Origin: Smittium mucronatum
Lineage: Eukaryota; Kickxellomycota; Harpellomycetes; Harpellales; Legeriomycetaceae
Assembly (NCBI GenBank): GCA_001953115.1
Contig: LSSL01005023.1
Coordinates: 1-18,771, forward strand
DNA length: 18,771 nt
Direction: 5' to 3'
The position numbers and the translations under genes are program-made. The notes beneath the pieces were generated by a model, which saw only the letters and a program-made list of their open reading frames with translations, had not been told where the DNA came from and made no database searches. Below, one piece after another: positions 1-9,434 of the stretch (positions within the stretch are counted from its first letter, which is position 1; each line of letters opens with the position of its first letter).

Positions 1-572
1 CCCTTGCGCATTTCAAAAAAATTTATGTAAAAATTCGGCATCTGAAAGGGTTAAATTATCTCAAAAATATGAATATTTCCACAGAATTACGTATAGTTAT
101 CCAGATTGAAAAATCAGCGTATCAAATTATTTAAATGTCCAGTATTTTTCCACACAAAAAATAAACTGCACCTGTTGGGTAAATCTTTCCATTTACTTGC
201 TTATTTCTTCACTCATATATTATCAAATCATCAGTCGAAAATCAATGCACTTCAAAACCTCTAACTGGTTTAATTTATAAAATATGCATGGATTTAAAAG
301 AATATAGCGTATGAAAATAGTAGTATGAATAAATTGTGAATATTTATTTGCTCAAAAACTTTAAATACTCAAAAAATTTGATTCGTATATTTTTTAATCA
401 GGGCAATATTGCTAGGAGTTGTGGGGAATTGCATATTTTTGTGAAATTTTAATTGTCTATTTTTTCATCCCTTTTATTATGAGAATAACACCTAGTATAT
501 TTGATTTAAACCAACCAATGGCTTGTTTTTAATTTTTGTTGATCTGGAACATGGCAGCAAGAATAATTATGA
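1..572. other. Intergenic, no gene recognised
   Basis: AT-rich sequence with stops in all frames. I see no open frame worth calling, no tRNA-like cloverleaf and no repeat shared with the rest of the window. Confidence 0.6.
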
Positions 573-860
573 TGCCCCGCGTATATGAAGACCTTATCAA
601 GCCCCATTAGTTCCGCTGCACATTGGCAACATTTAATGGCTCAATCAAATTCTTCAAATAGCTTTAATATTTCAATTATCAAATGTTGACTTTTTTATAT
701 TGATGATTTTATCATCTACCAGTCACAGAATTTTATTTATAAAATCAATGAATAAATTCGTGTACAAGTTTTTAGCAATGCACTTGATTTGATGCTAACG
801 CGATTTCATATGGAGTTTGATAAACTGCAGGATTTTAATTCATCGGAGGGGGAAAATTAG
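573..860 (+). pseudogene. Decayed reverse-transcriptase-like fragment (retroelement relic)
   Basis: One frame (codons starting at 573, 576 and so on) reads through with only two internal stops (TGA 687, TAA 753) before TAG at 858. About residues 4-14 read YMKTLSSPISS, resembling the K-x-LPFGLSSAP block of reverse transcriptases but with the PFG lost. About 31 residues later comes LFYIDDFIIY (690-719), which matches the catalytic (Y/F)xDD box with its hydrophobic flanks. A further 25 or so residues on, LDLMLTRFHMEF and a Lys resemble the LGF-x-x-N-x-x-K segment that follows the box in Ty3 and DIRS-type enzymes. Order and spacing fit the family. The frame also stays open from 966 into the next gene, but nothing recognisable is encoded there. 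The stops and lost residues mean it is not functional. A chance match in AT-rich DNA is the main alternative, and the element class cannot be decided. Confidence 0.4.
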
Positions 861-1105
861 ACTATCGTTTTCAAAGTGACCCATATGAGAAGGAAGAATG
901 AGTTAGACAAATTCGGTGAGGATTGGTGTTTTAATAATTCTTATACAGATAGATTGATACACTGATTAATTAATCGCTTTTTAATCGAAAGAGTTTTAGT
1001 CCTAATTAGAATATCAACAACCTCTAAACCATCAATAATTTACATCTGGCGGTACCCACAGTTCATATTTGGTGATTGTATAGCAGCATATGCATCAATA
1101 AATCG

Positions 1106-1118
1106 TTTTTTTTTTTTT
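1106..1118 (+). promoter_or_regulatory. Poly(dA:dT) tract upstream of PER1
   Basis: A run of 13 T lies about 55 bp before the PER1 start codon. Such tracts commonly exclude nucleosomes at fungal promoters. A CCAAT pentamer follows at 1141-1145. The regulatory role is inferred from position only. Confidence 0.35.
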
Positions 1119-1173
1119 GCATTAGATCAATTTTTCAAATCCAATAATCAAGTTTTAGGAAGGGGATTCCAAT

Positions 1174-2112
1174 ATGAGGCTATTGAATGTACGATTCATC
1201 TTGCTTTTCATATTCACGCTTTCATTCTCAGTATTCAAAGCCAATGCATCAAGCGGTGATAGACTTCCCATTTTTCAACAATGTCTTTCAGAATGCCAGT
1301 CTGAGAATTGTGGAAGTAATCAGACCCGACTCCCATTGATTTTGAGATTGACTTTATGGGATTGCGAGAGTAATTGTAAGTATACCTGTCAAAGAAAAAT
1401 AACAATTGAAGCTGAAAAAAACAACCAGGAAATACACCAATATTATGGAAAATGGCCCTTCATCCGTCTTATGGGGATCCAGGAACCAGCAAGTGTCCTG
1501 TTCAGTTTATTGAATGGTTACGCTCATTTCATTAACTGGAAAAACATTGAAAGAAATGTTCATCCTCTTAATCCCTCTCGGTTATGGCTCAAAGCATACG
1601 TTATTATTGGAGTTTGGACTTGGTTCTGGTCTTCCGTTTTCCATTGTAGGGATTTCGTCTTCACTGAAAGGATGGATTATTATTCTGCTGGTTTTTCTGT
1701 TCTTTTTATGTTCTCCATCCCCACCATGTATTTGATTAGGGATTCTGGAAGACATGCTACTAAGCTTTTGACTATAGTATTATCGATTTGTTATTTCTGT
1801 CATGTATTCTACCTCCAATTCATACGATTCAGCTACACTTACAACATGGTTGCCAATGCAATAGTTGGTCTCTTAGCTAATGTTTCATGGATTACTTGTG
1901 CTGTTCAAATGTCTAAAACTGGAACAAAGGACTATTATGTCCCTATAATTTTGATACTATGTACTGATCTGGCATTCGGTCTTGAGGCATTTGATTTCCC
2001 CCCTATTTTAGACATTTTAGACGCTCACTCTCTATGGCACTTGGCTACTTTCCCCATAACTATTCTGTGGTATAAATGGCTTATAGGTTCTTTCTCTCCA
2101 AGGTTGTTTTAG
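1174..2112 (+). CDS. PER1: PER1/PGAP3-family GPI-anchor lipid remodelling protein
   Basis: Single-exon gene of 312 residues, typical for the family. Per1/PGAP3 is a multi-pass membrane protein needed to remove the sn-2 acyl chain during GPI-anchor remodelling, in the ER in yeast. It belongs to the CREST hydrolase superfamily. Visible features: a signal peptide (about 1-26, likely cut after ANA); the lumenal Cys-rich head with SSGDRLP, CLSEC (37-41) and LWDCESNCKYTC (61-72); QYYGKWPF (89-96) and QEPASV (103-108); HCRD (157-160); TERMDYYSA (164-172); NMVAN (224-228); and DAHSLWH (283-289). The conserved His, Asp and Ser residues expected of the putative active site (H157, D160, S171, D283, H285, H289) are all present. 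About seven hydrophobic helices follow the head. The ATG is the first in frame and sits directly before the signal peptide. The protein ends shortly after the last helix. A weak alternative 3' splice (GTTGTT donor at 2103 to an acceptor near 2233) would change only the last residues and is unlikely. Confidence 0.95.
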   Translation: MRLLNVRFILLFIFTLSFSVFKANASSGDRLPIFQQCLSECQSENCGSNQTRLPLILRLTLWDCESNCKYTCQRKITIEAEKNNQEIHQYYGKWPFIRLMGIQEPASVLFSLLNGYAHFINWKNIERNVHPLNPSRLWLKAYVIIGVWTWFWSSVFHCRDFVFTERMDYYSAGFSVLFMFSIPTMYLIRDSGRHATKLLTIVLSICYFCHVFYLQFIRFSYTYNMVANAIVGLLANVSWITCAVQMSKTGTKDYYVPIILILCTDLAFGLEAFDFPPILDILDAHSLWHLATFPITILWYKWLIGSFSPRLF

Positions 2113-2963
2113 ATAGAAAATCACATAAATATTAAGTTGCTTTACCTTTCTATCATTTTTTTTAGATTTCTATTTAGATTTAAACTGCACTAATAAACTA
2201 AATATTTTTTTTTTGATTTTCTCTTTATTTTAGGCTGTACTCAAGACGCCCCATTCCGGAATAGCATTTTCCCCGTCTTTCTTTTAAAATTCAAACGAAT
2301 TCCTAAACTAGAAGAGTATTAACTTTATTTTTGGAAGAATGTATGTATTTTTTTCAAATGTATTTGAGTTGAGTTTAAATAGCGTTAAATTTGATATAAT
2401 ATATTCATGTTTGCATATCACAGATCATCGCTGACATTGAGTGTCAACATCATAGATGTTTTTTTCTGGGTTGTTGAATTTATGTCATTTTCAAGACTCT
2501 TTTTTTCTGGATCTAATTTCAAACTTCATATCATCATAGATTTTCAAACATAAATTAAATTGACACTTCCATAATCCACTCCTATTTGGCGGATCCTTAG
2601 CATTCATTCACCAGTTTTTAACATTGAGATGCAAGTGTCATCATTGCTTAAATGGGCTAACTTTAGATATAGATTGACTTTCGAGTATATCTATTGATTA
2701 TATGCTGATTTACAATGTGTAGCATTTTGATTAAAAGAAAATTCCATCAAACCATTCTTTTATCTTGCCAATGACGCAATTTTAATAAGTATGGCATTTA
2801 TTTTTGAAATATATTCTGTATCTTTGTATTAAAAAAATCAGCTTTATTAGTATATAAATCAGAAAATCTGGAATTTACTTTTGAAATATTTATCTTACAT
2901 TTTAATACATCAGATTAGTCTGTATGTTCTAATAAAATTCGCATATTAACTGCAATTGGTGTT
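2113..2963. other. PER1-MSH4 intergenic region
   Basis: About 850 bp of AT-rich DNA between two co-oriented genes. It holds the PER1 3' end and presumably the MSH4 promoter. No further gene, RNA or repeat was recognised. A slightly GC-richer patch at about 2234-2280 shows no coding pattern. Confidence 0.6.
2192..2197 (+). terminator. Poly(A) signal candidate for PER1
   Basis: AATAAA lies 80 bp after the PER1 stop, followed by T-rich sequence. Position fits a cleavage and polyadenylation signal, but this hexamer is common in AT-rich DNA. Confidence 0.4.
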
Positions 2964-5900
2964 ATGAACAAGAACTCTTCAAAATTTTCAAATAAAGGGA
3001 AAAATTCCGTTTTTACGGATCCGTACAATGGGTTGAATATAAATAAAGCTACAGATCCAATAAATTCGATAGAAGGAAAATATAAGGAACAACATAAATC
3101 AGATAGTGGTAGTAATAGAGCAACTCAAACATTTTTAAATTCTAAAAATGGTATTTCTTATATTGGTACAGAATCATACAAGAAAAGAAGTTTTCTGAGC
3201 AACTCTGATCGATATGGAAACGAGGACTTTAAAAAGCACTTTCCCCTCAGCGATTCAAATGATATAAATCCGCCCAAACACAAAACACCAACCCTTAAAA
3301 AGACCGATTTTTTTGAGAGTAAAGGGGTGAATGATTCGGTCATATTAGACTTGTGCTCAGAAGATGATTATAAAGTTTATTCAAATACACCATCCTTTGG
3401 AGGGTTTTCCATATCTCATCAAAACAATGTGGAAGTTTCCTCTGGTGAAAAGTCTACAATTTCTACAATTCCTAGTAATAGCTCAAAATATGGAAGTATA
3501 TCTGTAGACATCAGCAGCAGCAGCGATGATGAGCCTACAATTAGCTGCAGAGATACCCCATCAATGCTATTTCCACCTTCAGTAGGCAGTAAGATGGAGA
3601 GATATGGTTTTTCTACTAGTAATACAAGCCAAAACAATGCAAACATAATCGTTTCCATTATAGAGGGCAACGGCACTGCAAGTGAAGTTGGCATGTGCAC
3701 ACTGAACACTGATACTAAAGAATGCTTTTTGTCTCAATATGCTGACTATGGGGGGTTTTCTAAAACATTATACAACATCGATATATATAAAGCAAACAAA
3801 ATTATAATCTCACAGAATTCTATTTTGAAGAAAAAGTCCAAAATTTATGATAGAATAATTAATACCGTCCCAAGCTCAGTCATTTCTTCAGTACCAAGAA
3901 GTTACTTTAATGAAGAAAAAGGTATCAAATTTGTAAAAGTTTATTTTTTTCTAAATTCAAATTATAAAATACTTCATATTCACCATCCAGGTATTGAGGC
4001 TATTAAAAATTGGGTATCTCAAGACGATGAGGCTATTATTATGTTAGTTATACAATCAAAATACTACTGTTTATCCGCGCTGGGTGCTCTTTTTGAGTTT
4101 GCCGAAAAAAACAACCTTTTGGAATTTAGAAGCAAATGCATAAAAACAAGCTTTGGAAATAATAACTCTACTATTTATATGGATAGTACTACCTGTAAAG
4201 AGTTGGAGCTTATTGAGAGTCTATCAAAACCAGGGAGTCAATACTCCCTTTTTGGGGCTATCAACCAAACCAAGACTGCGATGGGAAATAGAGTTTTAAG
4301 ATTAAATATCCTACAACCACCAACAGACCTCACTACCATTAATGGAAGATTGGATGCAGTTGATAGTATTTTATCTTCTGAAAACATCTTCTTTGGAATT
4401 CAAACTGAGCTAAATAATTTGCCAGATATAGATAGCGTTATCAACAATGTAAGACTTTTTTTAACATCTATACAATAATTCATCAAACATTATTTTCTTT
4501 TTCTTTTCTTTTATATTACCAATAACACGCCTTTAAATAATAATTATAATAGCTTGTGCAAAAAACAGAAACAGTCACAATAAAAAATGCTGAAGTTAAT
4601 ATTAATAGCGTAATAAATGTATTTCAAATATTAAAATCTTGTAGAGGGATAGCTATACATTTAAAGGGGTTGGAATGTGATTTGCTGAAATCCATTTTGG
4701 ATTTATTGACGGACAACAAAGTCACTATCCTTATTGAAAACATCAGAGATAAAATAAATGATGATTTTAAAGTTACAAAATCCGTACTGGGATTTAGAAA
4801 TTTAAGATGCCATTTAATAAAGGTTAGTTCCCAATATTGTCTATTTATTTATTTTATTGGAATAAATTAACAGCATAGAAACTAAAATAGGAAGGTAAAA
4901 ACGGATTTCTAGATGTTGGTAAGTACTCCTGTTTGTATAATTAAACTACAACTATGTGATGTCATATACAGAATATATGAAATTTTATAAATTAGCAAGG
5001 AAGACATTTGAAGAATCTACAAATGATGCCCTGAATTTGGTCAAAACATATTGCGGTAATTTTGATCTAAATCTTTAGCATTTTTTGATAATACTTTTGA
5101 AAGTTAGTCCGATGCATTATACTTAGATTTATACGATGTGGCCATACAAATACAATACAAACACCCTCACGGTTATCATTTATCAGCAAAAGTGTCTGAT
5201 TTTGATGGCATTGAATTTCCCCAAGAGTTTTTAGACGTAAAAAGAAAGCAAAAAATGTACAGTTTCACGACTTTGGATTTGGTTAAATTGAACGATAGGA
5301 TCCAAAACTCTATAACAGAAATCAATATATTGTCAGATAAGCTTGTGCAAAACATGGTGTGCGACATAGTTGAGAATATTGAAATTCTGTACAAATTGTC
5401 AGAAGGACTGGGGATTCTAGATATGATAGTATCATTCGCAAATTTAGCCACAAACAATGGAATGGGTAGTCACTTAAATTAATATAAAATGCTGATTAAT
5501 TAATAAAGTTATTATTCTAATTTTTGATAATAAATTCATCAGTTAGACCGCAGTTTTCAGATTCCTTGGAGATTATTGATGGGAGACATCCAATACTTGA
5601 AATATTTTCCTCTCCAGCAGTGCCGAATAACATTAAGGCCAATAAAGATAATCCGATGACACTTGCAATAGGATCCAATATGAGCGGAAAGTCTACTTAT
5701 ATAAGACAGGTAGCGTTACTTACAATAATGGCACAGATGGGATGCTATATACCAGCTAAATCAGCAAAATTTAGGATAATTGAGCAATTATTTTCCCAAC
5801 TTAATCACAATGACTCGTTAGAAACCAATGCCTCCAGCTTTATTGTTGAAATGAGGTCGATTTCTACAATTTTAAAACTGCATACAAACCGTAGTCTGAT

Positions 5901-6424
5901 AATCATTGATGAGCTTTGCAGAGGTACTGATGAATTTGAAGGGTCAGCACTTTGTTATTCTATTCTACTAAATCTGTTGAGCTCTGGTGCGTATGTTTTT
6001 TTTACAACACATTTCATATCATTATGCAGAATCCTTCAAAAAAACCATGATATAACCACTGTTTGCATCGGTCCAGAGGTGGGATTTTTAATATAATTCA
6101 ATACTGTTGTGATCAGTATTCTAATCCTTATCACTGGCATTGCTTACTTAATTTTCAAATTTAGATTTACAAAACCAACAGAGCAGGGATTATGCACAAA
6201 GCCAGAGAGATAAAGGATATTCCAAAGGATATATTAAATTATGGTTAGTTGGCAAATGTCAATTACTATCATTTAATTAACATTTTTATAATTTTTTTGT
6301 AATTTATAAAAATCATATAAATTTATATATAGGAATAAACATAGCAAGAGCAACCGGAATTCCGAAGAAAATAATAGATATGGCTGAAGAGATATCCGAA
6401 ATGGTAGATGGCCATTACAACTAG
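2964..6424 (+). CDS. MSH4: MSH4, meiotic MutS homologue (eight exons)
   Basis: MSH4 pairs with MSH5 as MutS-gamma, which clamps recombination intermediates and promotes meiotic crossovers. My exons are 2964-4448, 4553-4822, 4891-4918, 4996-5055, 5127-5465, 5543-6078, 6165-6243 and 6333-6424 (962 codons plus TAG). All introns are GT...AG, 68-104 nt, and every phase closes. The N-terminal MutS domain I is absent, as in MSH4. Residues 1-226 are Ser/Asn-rich and look disordered. The connector domain starts near 227 and contains the MSH4-like YFNEEKG (314-320). The core begins around FGAINQTKT (430-438), with VRPQF at 728-732. The ATPase has Walker A GSNMSGKST (771-779), the signature ETNASSFIVEM (821-831), Walker B LIIIDELCRGT (846-856) and TTHF (882-885). 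K777, D850, E851 and H884 are retained, while usually fixed Pro and Gly positions read S772 and C853. The gene ends soon after the ATPase, without a long C-terminal tail. MSH5 is less likely because the motifs follow MSH4. Confidence 0.93.
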
Positions 6425-6482
6425 AATTAGCCATCTGTAGTTTTTCAAACATAAGATTTTAAATCATCCATAAAAAAATCCA

Positions 6483-6500
6483 AATAAAGTGAAAAATAAA
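6483..6500 (+). terminator. Poly(A) signals for MSH4
   Basis: Two AATAAA hexamers (6483-6488 and 6495-6500) lie 59-76 bp after the MSH4 stop. Only 198 bp separate this stop from the stop of the convergent SEC61 gene, so the two 3' ends may overlap. Confidence 0.45.
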
Positions 6501-6622
6501 TGAAAATGATAATGAAAATATTAAAATTTTGATAGTAATGATATAAAAAAAAGTTGGAAGGAAAATGTTTGAGTTCTAAAAAAATGAATTTTAATACGCC
6601 TCATTTATATTGAACAAGAAAT

Positions 6623-8211
6623 TTATAAAGACCCTAAACCGACGTTTCCAGCCTCCATTTGTTCCTTAGCAAAGATTTCAAAGTAATTGAAAATAATGGT
6701 AACAGCCAAAAGAATACCGGTACCAGAACCAATAGCACCCATCAAATCAGCACCAATAGATAGAAGGGCGATAATCACACCACCGACAGTAGCAGCAGTG
6801 GGAATGATGCGCTTAAGTTCCTTGTACATAGAGGTGTCGCGATGACCGGCAATGACGGTTTGTTGATCACGTAATTCCTTAGCGACATCGCGAGGACCGG
6901 AACCGCTAACATCCAACCAAGCGCGAGACAACAAAGCACAAATTGTTACCATATAAATGACGTAAAAAACAAATTGGATTGGATCCTTAAACGAGTGAAA
7001 GAAAGACTTAGGAGGGGTCATGTAGTAAACTAGTCCTGAAACGGGTACAAAGTGGGAAGAACCCTCAAATGGTTCCCATCTACCAATAAGACCAACAAGG
7101 AAGTTGTTGGGGAAACGGTTGAACAACAATTGGGAAACAAGGAAGATGTTTGAAGCAAGGGCCGACTGAAGCATAATAGGCATGTTAGAAGTGTAGAAAA
7201 GCTTGACGGGATAAGAAGCTCTATGACCGCGGAATCGAGCAGACTTAACGGGAATTTCGACTCTAAAACCCTGAAGATATATGACAGTGGCGAAAACCAA
7301 AGCAGTAGCAACCAAATTGGTAAGATTTGGCAAGTTGGAACGGTACAAAGCTTCGAAAAGAGCACTGAACTTATTTTTTCTAACAAACATGAGATGGAAG
7401 AAAGCGATGATAGCACCCTCGAATTCAGGGCCTCTTCCGGAATTGATGGTTAGTGGGGATAGGGCTTTCCAGATAATATCTTCACAGATGTTGACGGCAA
7501 TGAAAAGATTAATTCCAGAACCAAGACCATAGCCCTTTTGAAGCAACTCGTCGAGTAAGATGGCTATTAGACCTGAAACGAATAGCTGGATGATCAAAAG
7601 AAGACAGATACCGACACCAAGACCTTTTGGCTCACCATAGTTTCCTGTCATAACGGCAACGGTTGCAGATCCAAAAGTGATGAGCATAGCCAATACTATT
7701 AAGAGATAAGAAAAAATGTGTTTCAATCAATTAAGGATAAAAGACTGAAAGTCTAACAATAAAAGTAAATGAAAATTACATTTTTGAGCTCCAGAAAACA
7801 ATGCTCTATCTTCACGAAGACTGTAATCAACCTCAATGAGCTGAGCGCCAGCGAGCAATTGCATGATCATACCAGAGGTGATGATTGGAGTAATACCAAG
7901 TTCCATCAAAGTACCTCTATTAGAAGCCATAATGACTCTCATCCAATAAAGGGGATCAGAGGAATCGGATGATACAATACCGTACAAAGGAACTTGAGAC
8001 ATGACTAGATAAATCAACAAGGTCACTATGGTCCAGAGTAGTTTTTGATTGAAAGGGACCTTGCGATCTGGTGAGGCGATCTCAGGGATCACAGCCATAA
8101 ATGGCTTCACAAATTCCAAAAGTCTCACTAACGAAAATTATAGAGATTAGAAATGAAAATTGTAAATAGAAAAAAGATGATTGAAGTAAATATAATTTAC
8201 AGAAACTTACT
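6623..8211 (-). CDS. SEC61: SEC61 alpha, ER protein translocation channel (three exons)
   Basis: Pore subunit of the heterotrimeric Sec61 translocon, which moves nascent polypeptides into or across the ER membrane. My exons on the minus strand are 8211 (the A of ATG), 8127-7780 and 7695-6623, giving 473 residues (yeast Sec61 has about 480). Introns are 8210-8128 (83 nt, GTAAGT...TAG) and 7779-7696 (84 nt, GTAATT...TAG). The second junction restores [13 protein letters not shown] in perfect register with the family. Visible landmarks: VPFNQKL (24-30), the plug region after VPLYGI (46-51), [10 protein letters not shown] (69-78), [28 protein letters not shown], the basic loop KSARFRGHR (267-275), GHRDTS (400-405) and [16 protein letters not shown] near the end. 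These basic loops face the cytosol and contact ribosomes in known homologues. Ten membrane helices are expected. The only in-frame start-like codon near the N-terminus of the main exon is a GTG at 8128, whose G belongs to the AG acceptor. The split-ATG model is therefore the best start. Confidence 0.95.
8128..8210 (-). other. Intron splitting the SEC61 start codon
   Basis: The donor GTAAGT (8210-8205) follows TTTAAAA. The acceptor TAG (8130-8128) precedes TGAGACTTTTGG. Joining them gives A plus TG, an ATG directly before the conserved [15 protein letters not shown] branch-point-like motif lies about 20 nt before the acceptor. No ATG occurs in the proposed leader exon between the TATA box and the donor, so this ATG would be the first in the mature message. 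Confidence 0.75.
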
Positions 8212-8353
8212 TTTAAAGACACTATAATCGAAAGATATATCAGAGATTAAACGGTCCTTGAGTTGGGATGGATCGGCAGTACTTCTACAGAAATGTTGTC
8301 AAGATAACTATGGGATAAATGATACACTTCCTCTTAAAGACTTAAACAAAGTA

Positions 8354-8361
8354 TATTTATA
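8354..8361 (-). promoter_or_regulatory. TATA box for SEC61
   Basis: TATAAATA on the minus strand, about 143 nt upstream of the split start codon. The sequence between (8212-8353) lacks ATG and would be the 5' untranslated leader. The transcription start itself is not visible. Confidence 0.5.
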
Positions 8362-9126
8362 GAAGACAGCTAAAAGAAATCGATTCAAGATCGAGAGGCA
8401 TTATGATGTAAGCAGCTCGATATTATTAGATGCGTAAAAAACATTCCCTGCCATACACCTTCATTTGTTATTCCCTGTCATAATTTTATTGGCTCTTTAT
8501 ACAAGAGCTAATTGGAAAACAAAATTTTGACTATACTATTAATCCAATAATATCCCAAAATTCTATATTAGCCCATATACGAATATGCTCGTAATTCGCT
8601 GGTTATAAAAGGCCAGCTTCCCAGCCAACAAAAGAGCGCGTTTAATGCTCAGGCATTTTGAGGTCTGATGTACCCATTGTGTAGCGACTTGGTCCAATCA
8701 TCAAAATAATAAACGTGGCATAAAATAGACCCAGTGTGTGTATCCTATCAAACCGAATCGTTTTCTCAACTGAACTCATTTAGCCGAATACTAATTGAAA
8801 CATTTATACTCCTATTTTTTTTTAACTAAACCCTCTCTCCATATTTATAATATTACAATAGACTATTGGTCCAACAGGTAAACACTAAACCCAATTGATA
8901 TTAGTTTCAATAACTATTATTTGCTTGGGTTCTCAATTTCAATTTCTTTTCAAAACTTTCTAAGAATGTCAAAATATGCGACTGCCTGGATGTCGAAAAT
9001 ATCCCATAAACAATTCACACGGTTAATCTAATCAATGTTTTTTTAGTGACCTTTATCAGCATTAAATGAATTAATCCATTTTACTAAATACAAAGCGCTC
9101 ATAATATTTTGTTACTAAGGGCCTAA
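8362..9126. other. Region upstream of SEC61 without an intact gene
   Basis: Less AT-rich than the desert beyond it. It contains a plus-strand TATAAAAGG at 8604-8612 inside a 5-bp stem (GCTGG 8598-8602, CCAGC 8613-8617), which might be a divergent promoter. A 21-codon ORF (8966-9031) begins MSKYATAWMSK but ends quickly. I found no tRNA or recognisable gene. Confidence 0.5.
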
Positions 9127-9434
9127 GGCTTGGTATTATTCCTTTTAGAAGTTAATGATATTATCGGTGGCGTGACTGGAGGCCTATTTCCAATTTACCT
9201 CCAAGACATTTTGCCTACTTTTGACTACTAAAATTTTTCGATTAATTGCTTTTAGAAAAGGTGCATATTATAGTGGAATTTTTTATTTTTACTGGTCTTA
9301 TGCTTTTTAATCTTGGCTTGTAATAGGTTGGTCCAGTAGGTGAAATGTCCTGTAGGCCTTCAGCCCTGACATCGATATTATCCTTCCTTATTTACATTTT
9401 CTATGATTTGCTATTTGACGATAAGAAAAATTAA
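9127..9434 (+). pseudogene. Protein-like shreds of an unrecognised gene
   Basis: Two short open stretches look coding rather than random. The first (9127-9231) includes NDIIGGVTGGLFPIYLQDIL after a hydrophobic start. It is preceded by a fungal-style 3' splice pattern: TACTAA at 9113-9118, then a pyrimidine-rich stretch and TTTTAG ending at 9148. The second (9327-9434), directly after TAATAG, reads VGPVGEMSCRPSALT and then a hydrophobic SILSFLIYIFYDLLF, ending DDKKN and TAA. A second TACTAA...TTTTAG lies between them (9226-9255). I do not recognise the family. Related peptides appear in the copy at 17090-17297. No complete gene can be assembled, so it is probably a duplicated and decayed fragment, although an intron-rich small gene is not excluded. 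Confidence 0.35.
9166..9374 (+). repeat. 208-bp dispersed repeat, copy A
   Basis: Aligns by eye to 17090-17297 in the same orientation at roughly 85% identity, from GGTGGCGTGACTGGAGGCC to CTTCAGCCCTGACATC. Conserved blocks include CCTATTTCCAATTTAC, ATTAATTGCTTTTAG and TTGTAATAGGTTGG. Similarity fades on both sides. Confidence 0.85.

Noticed and set aside
1514..1735. Second plus-strand frame within PER1
   Set aside because: Out of frame with the clearly conserved PER1 protein.
3158..3709. Open frames on the minus strand opposite the MSH4 first exon
   Set aside because: They are antisense to a well supported exon and have no recognisable product.
7030..7972. Several plus- and minus-strand frames inside SEC61
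   Set aside because: They overlap the SEC61 coding exons in other frames and encode low-complexity shadows.
8864..8890. TTGGTCCAACAGGTAAA resembling TTGGTCCAGTAGGTGAA in the 208-bp repeat
   Set aside because: Only about 17 bp agree and the flanks do not align well. A third repeat copy is not supported.
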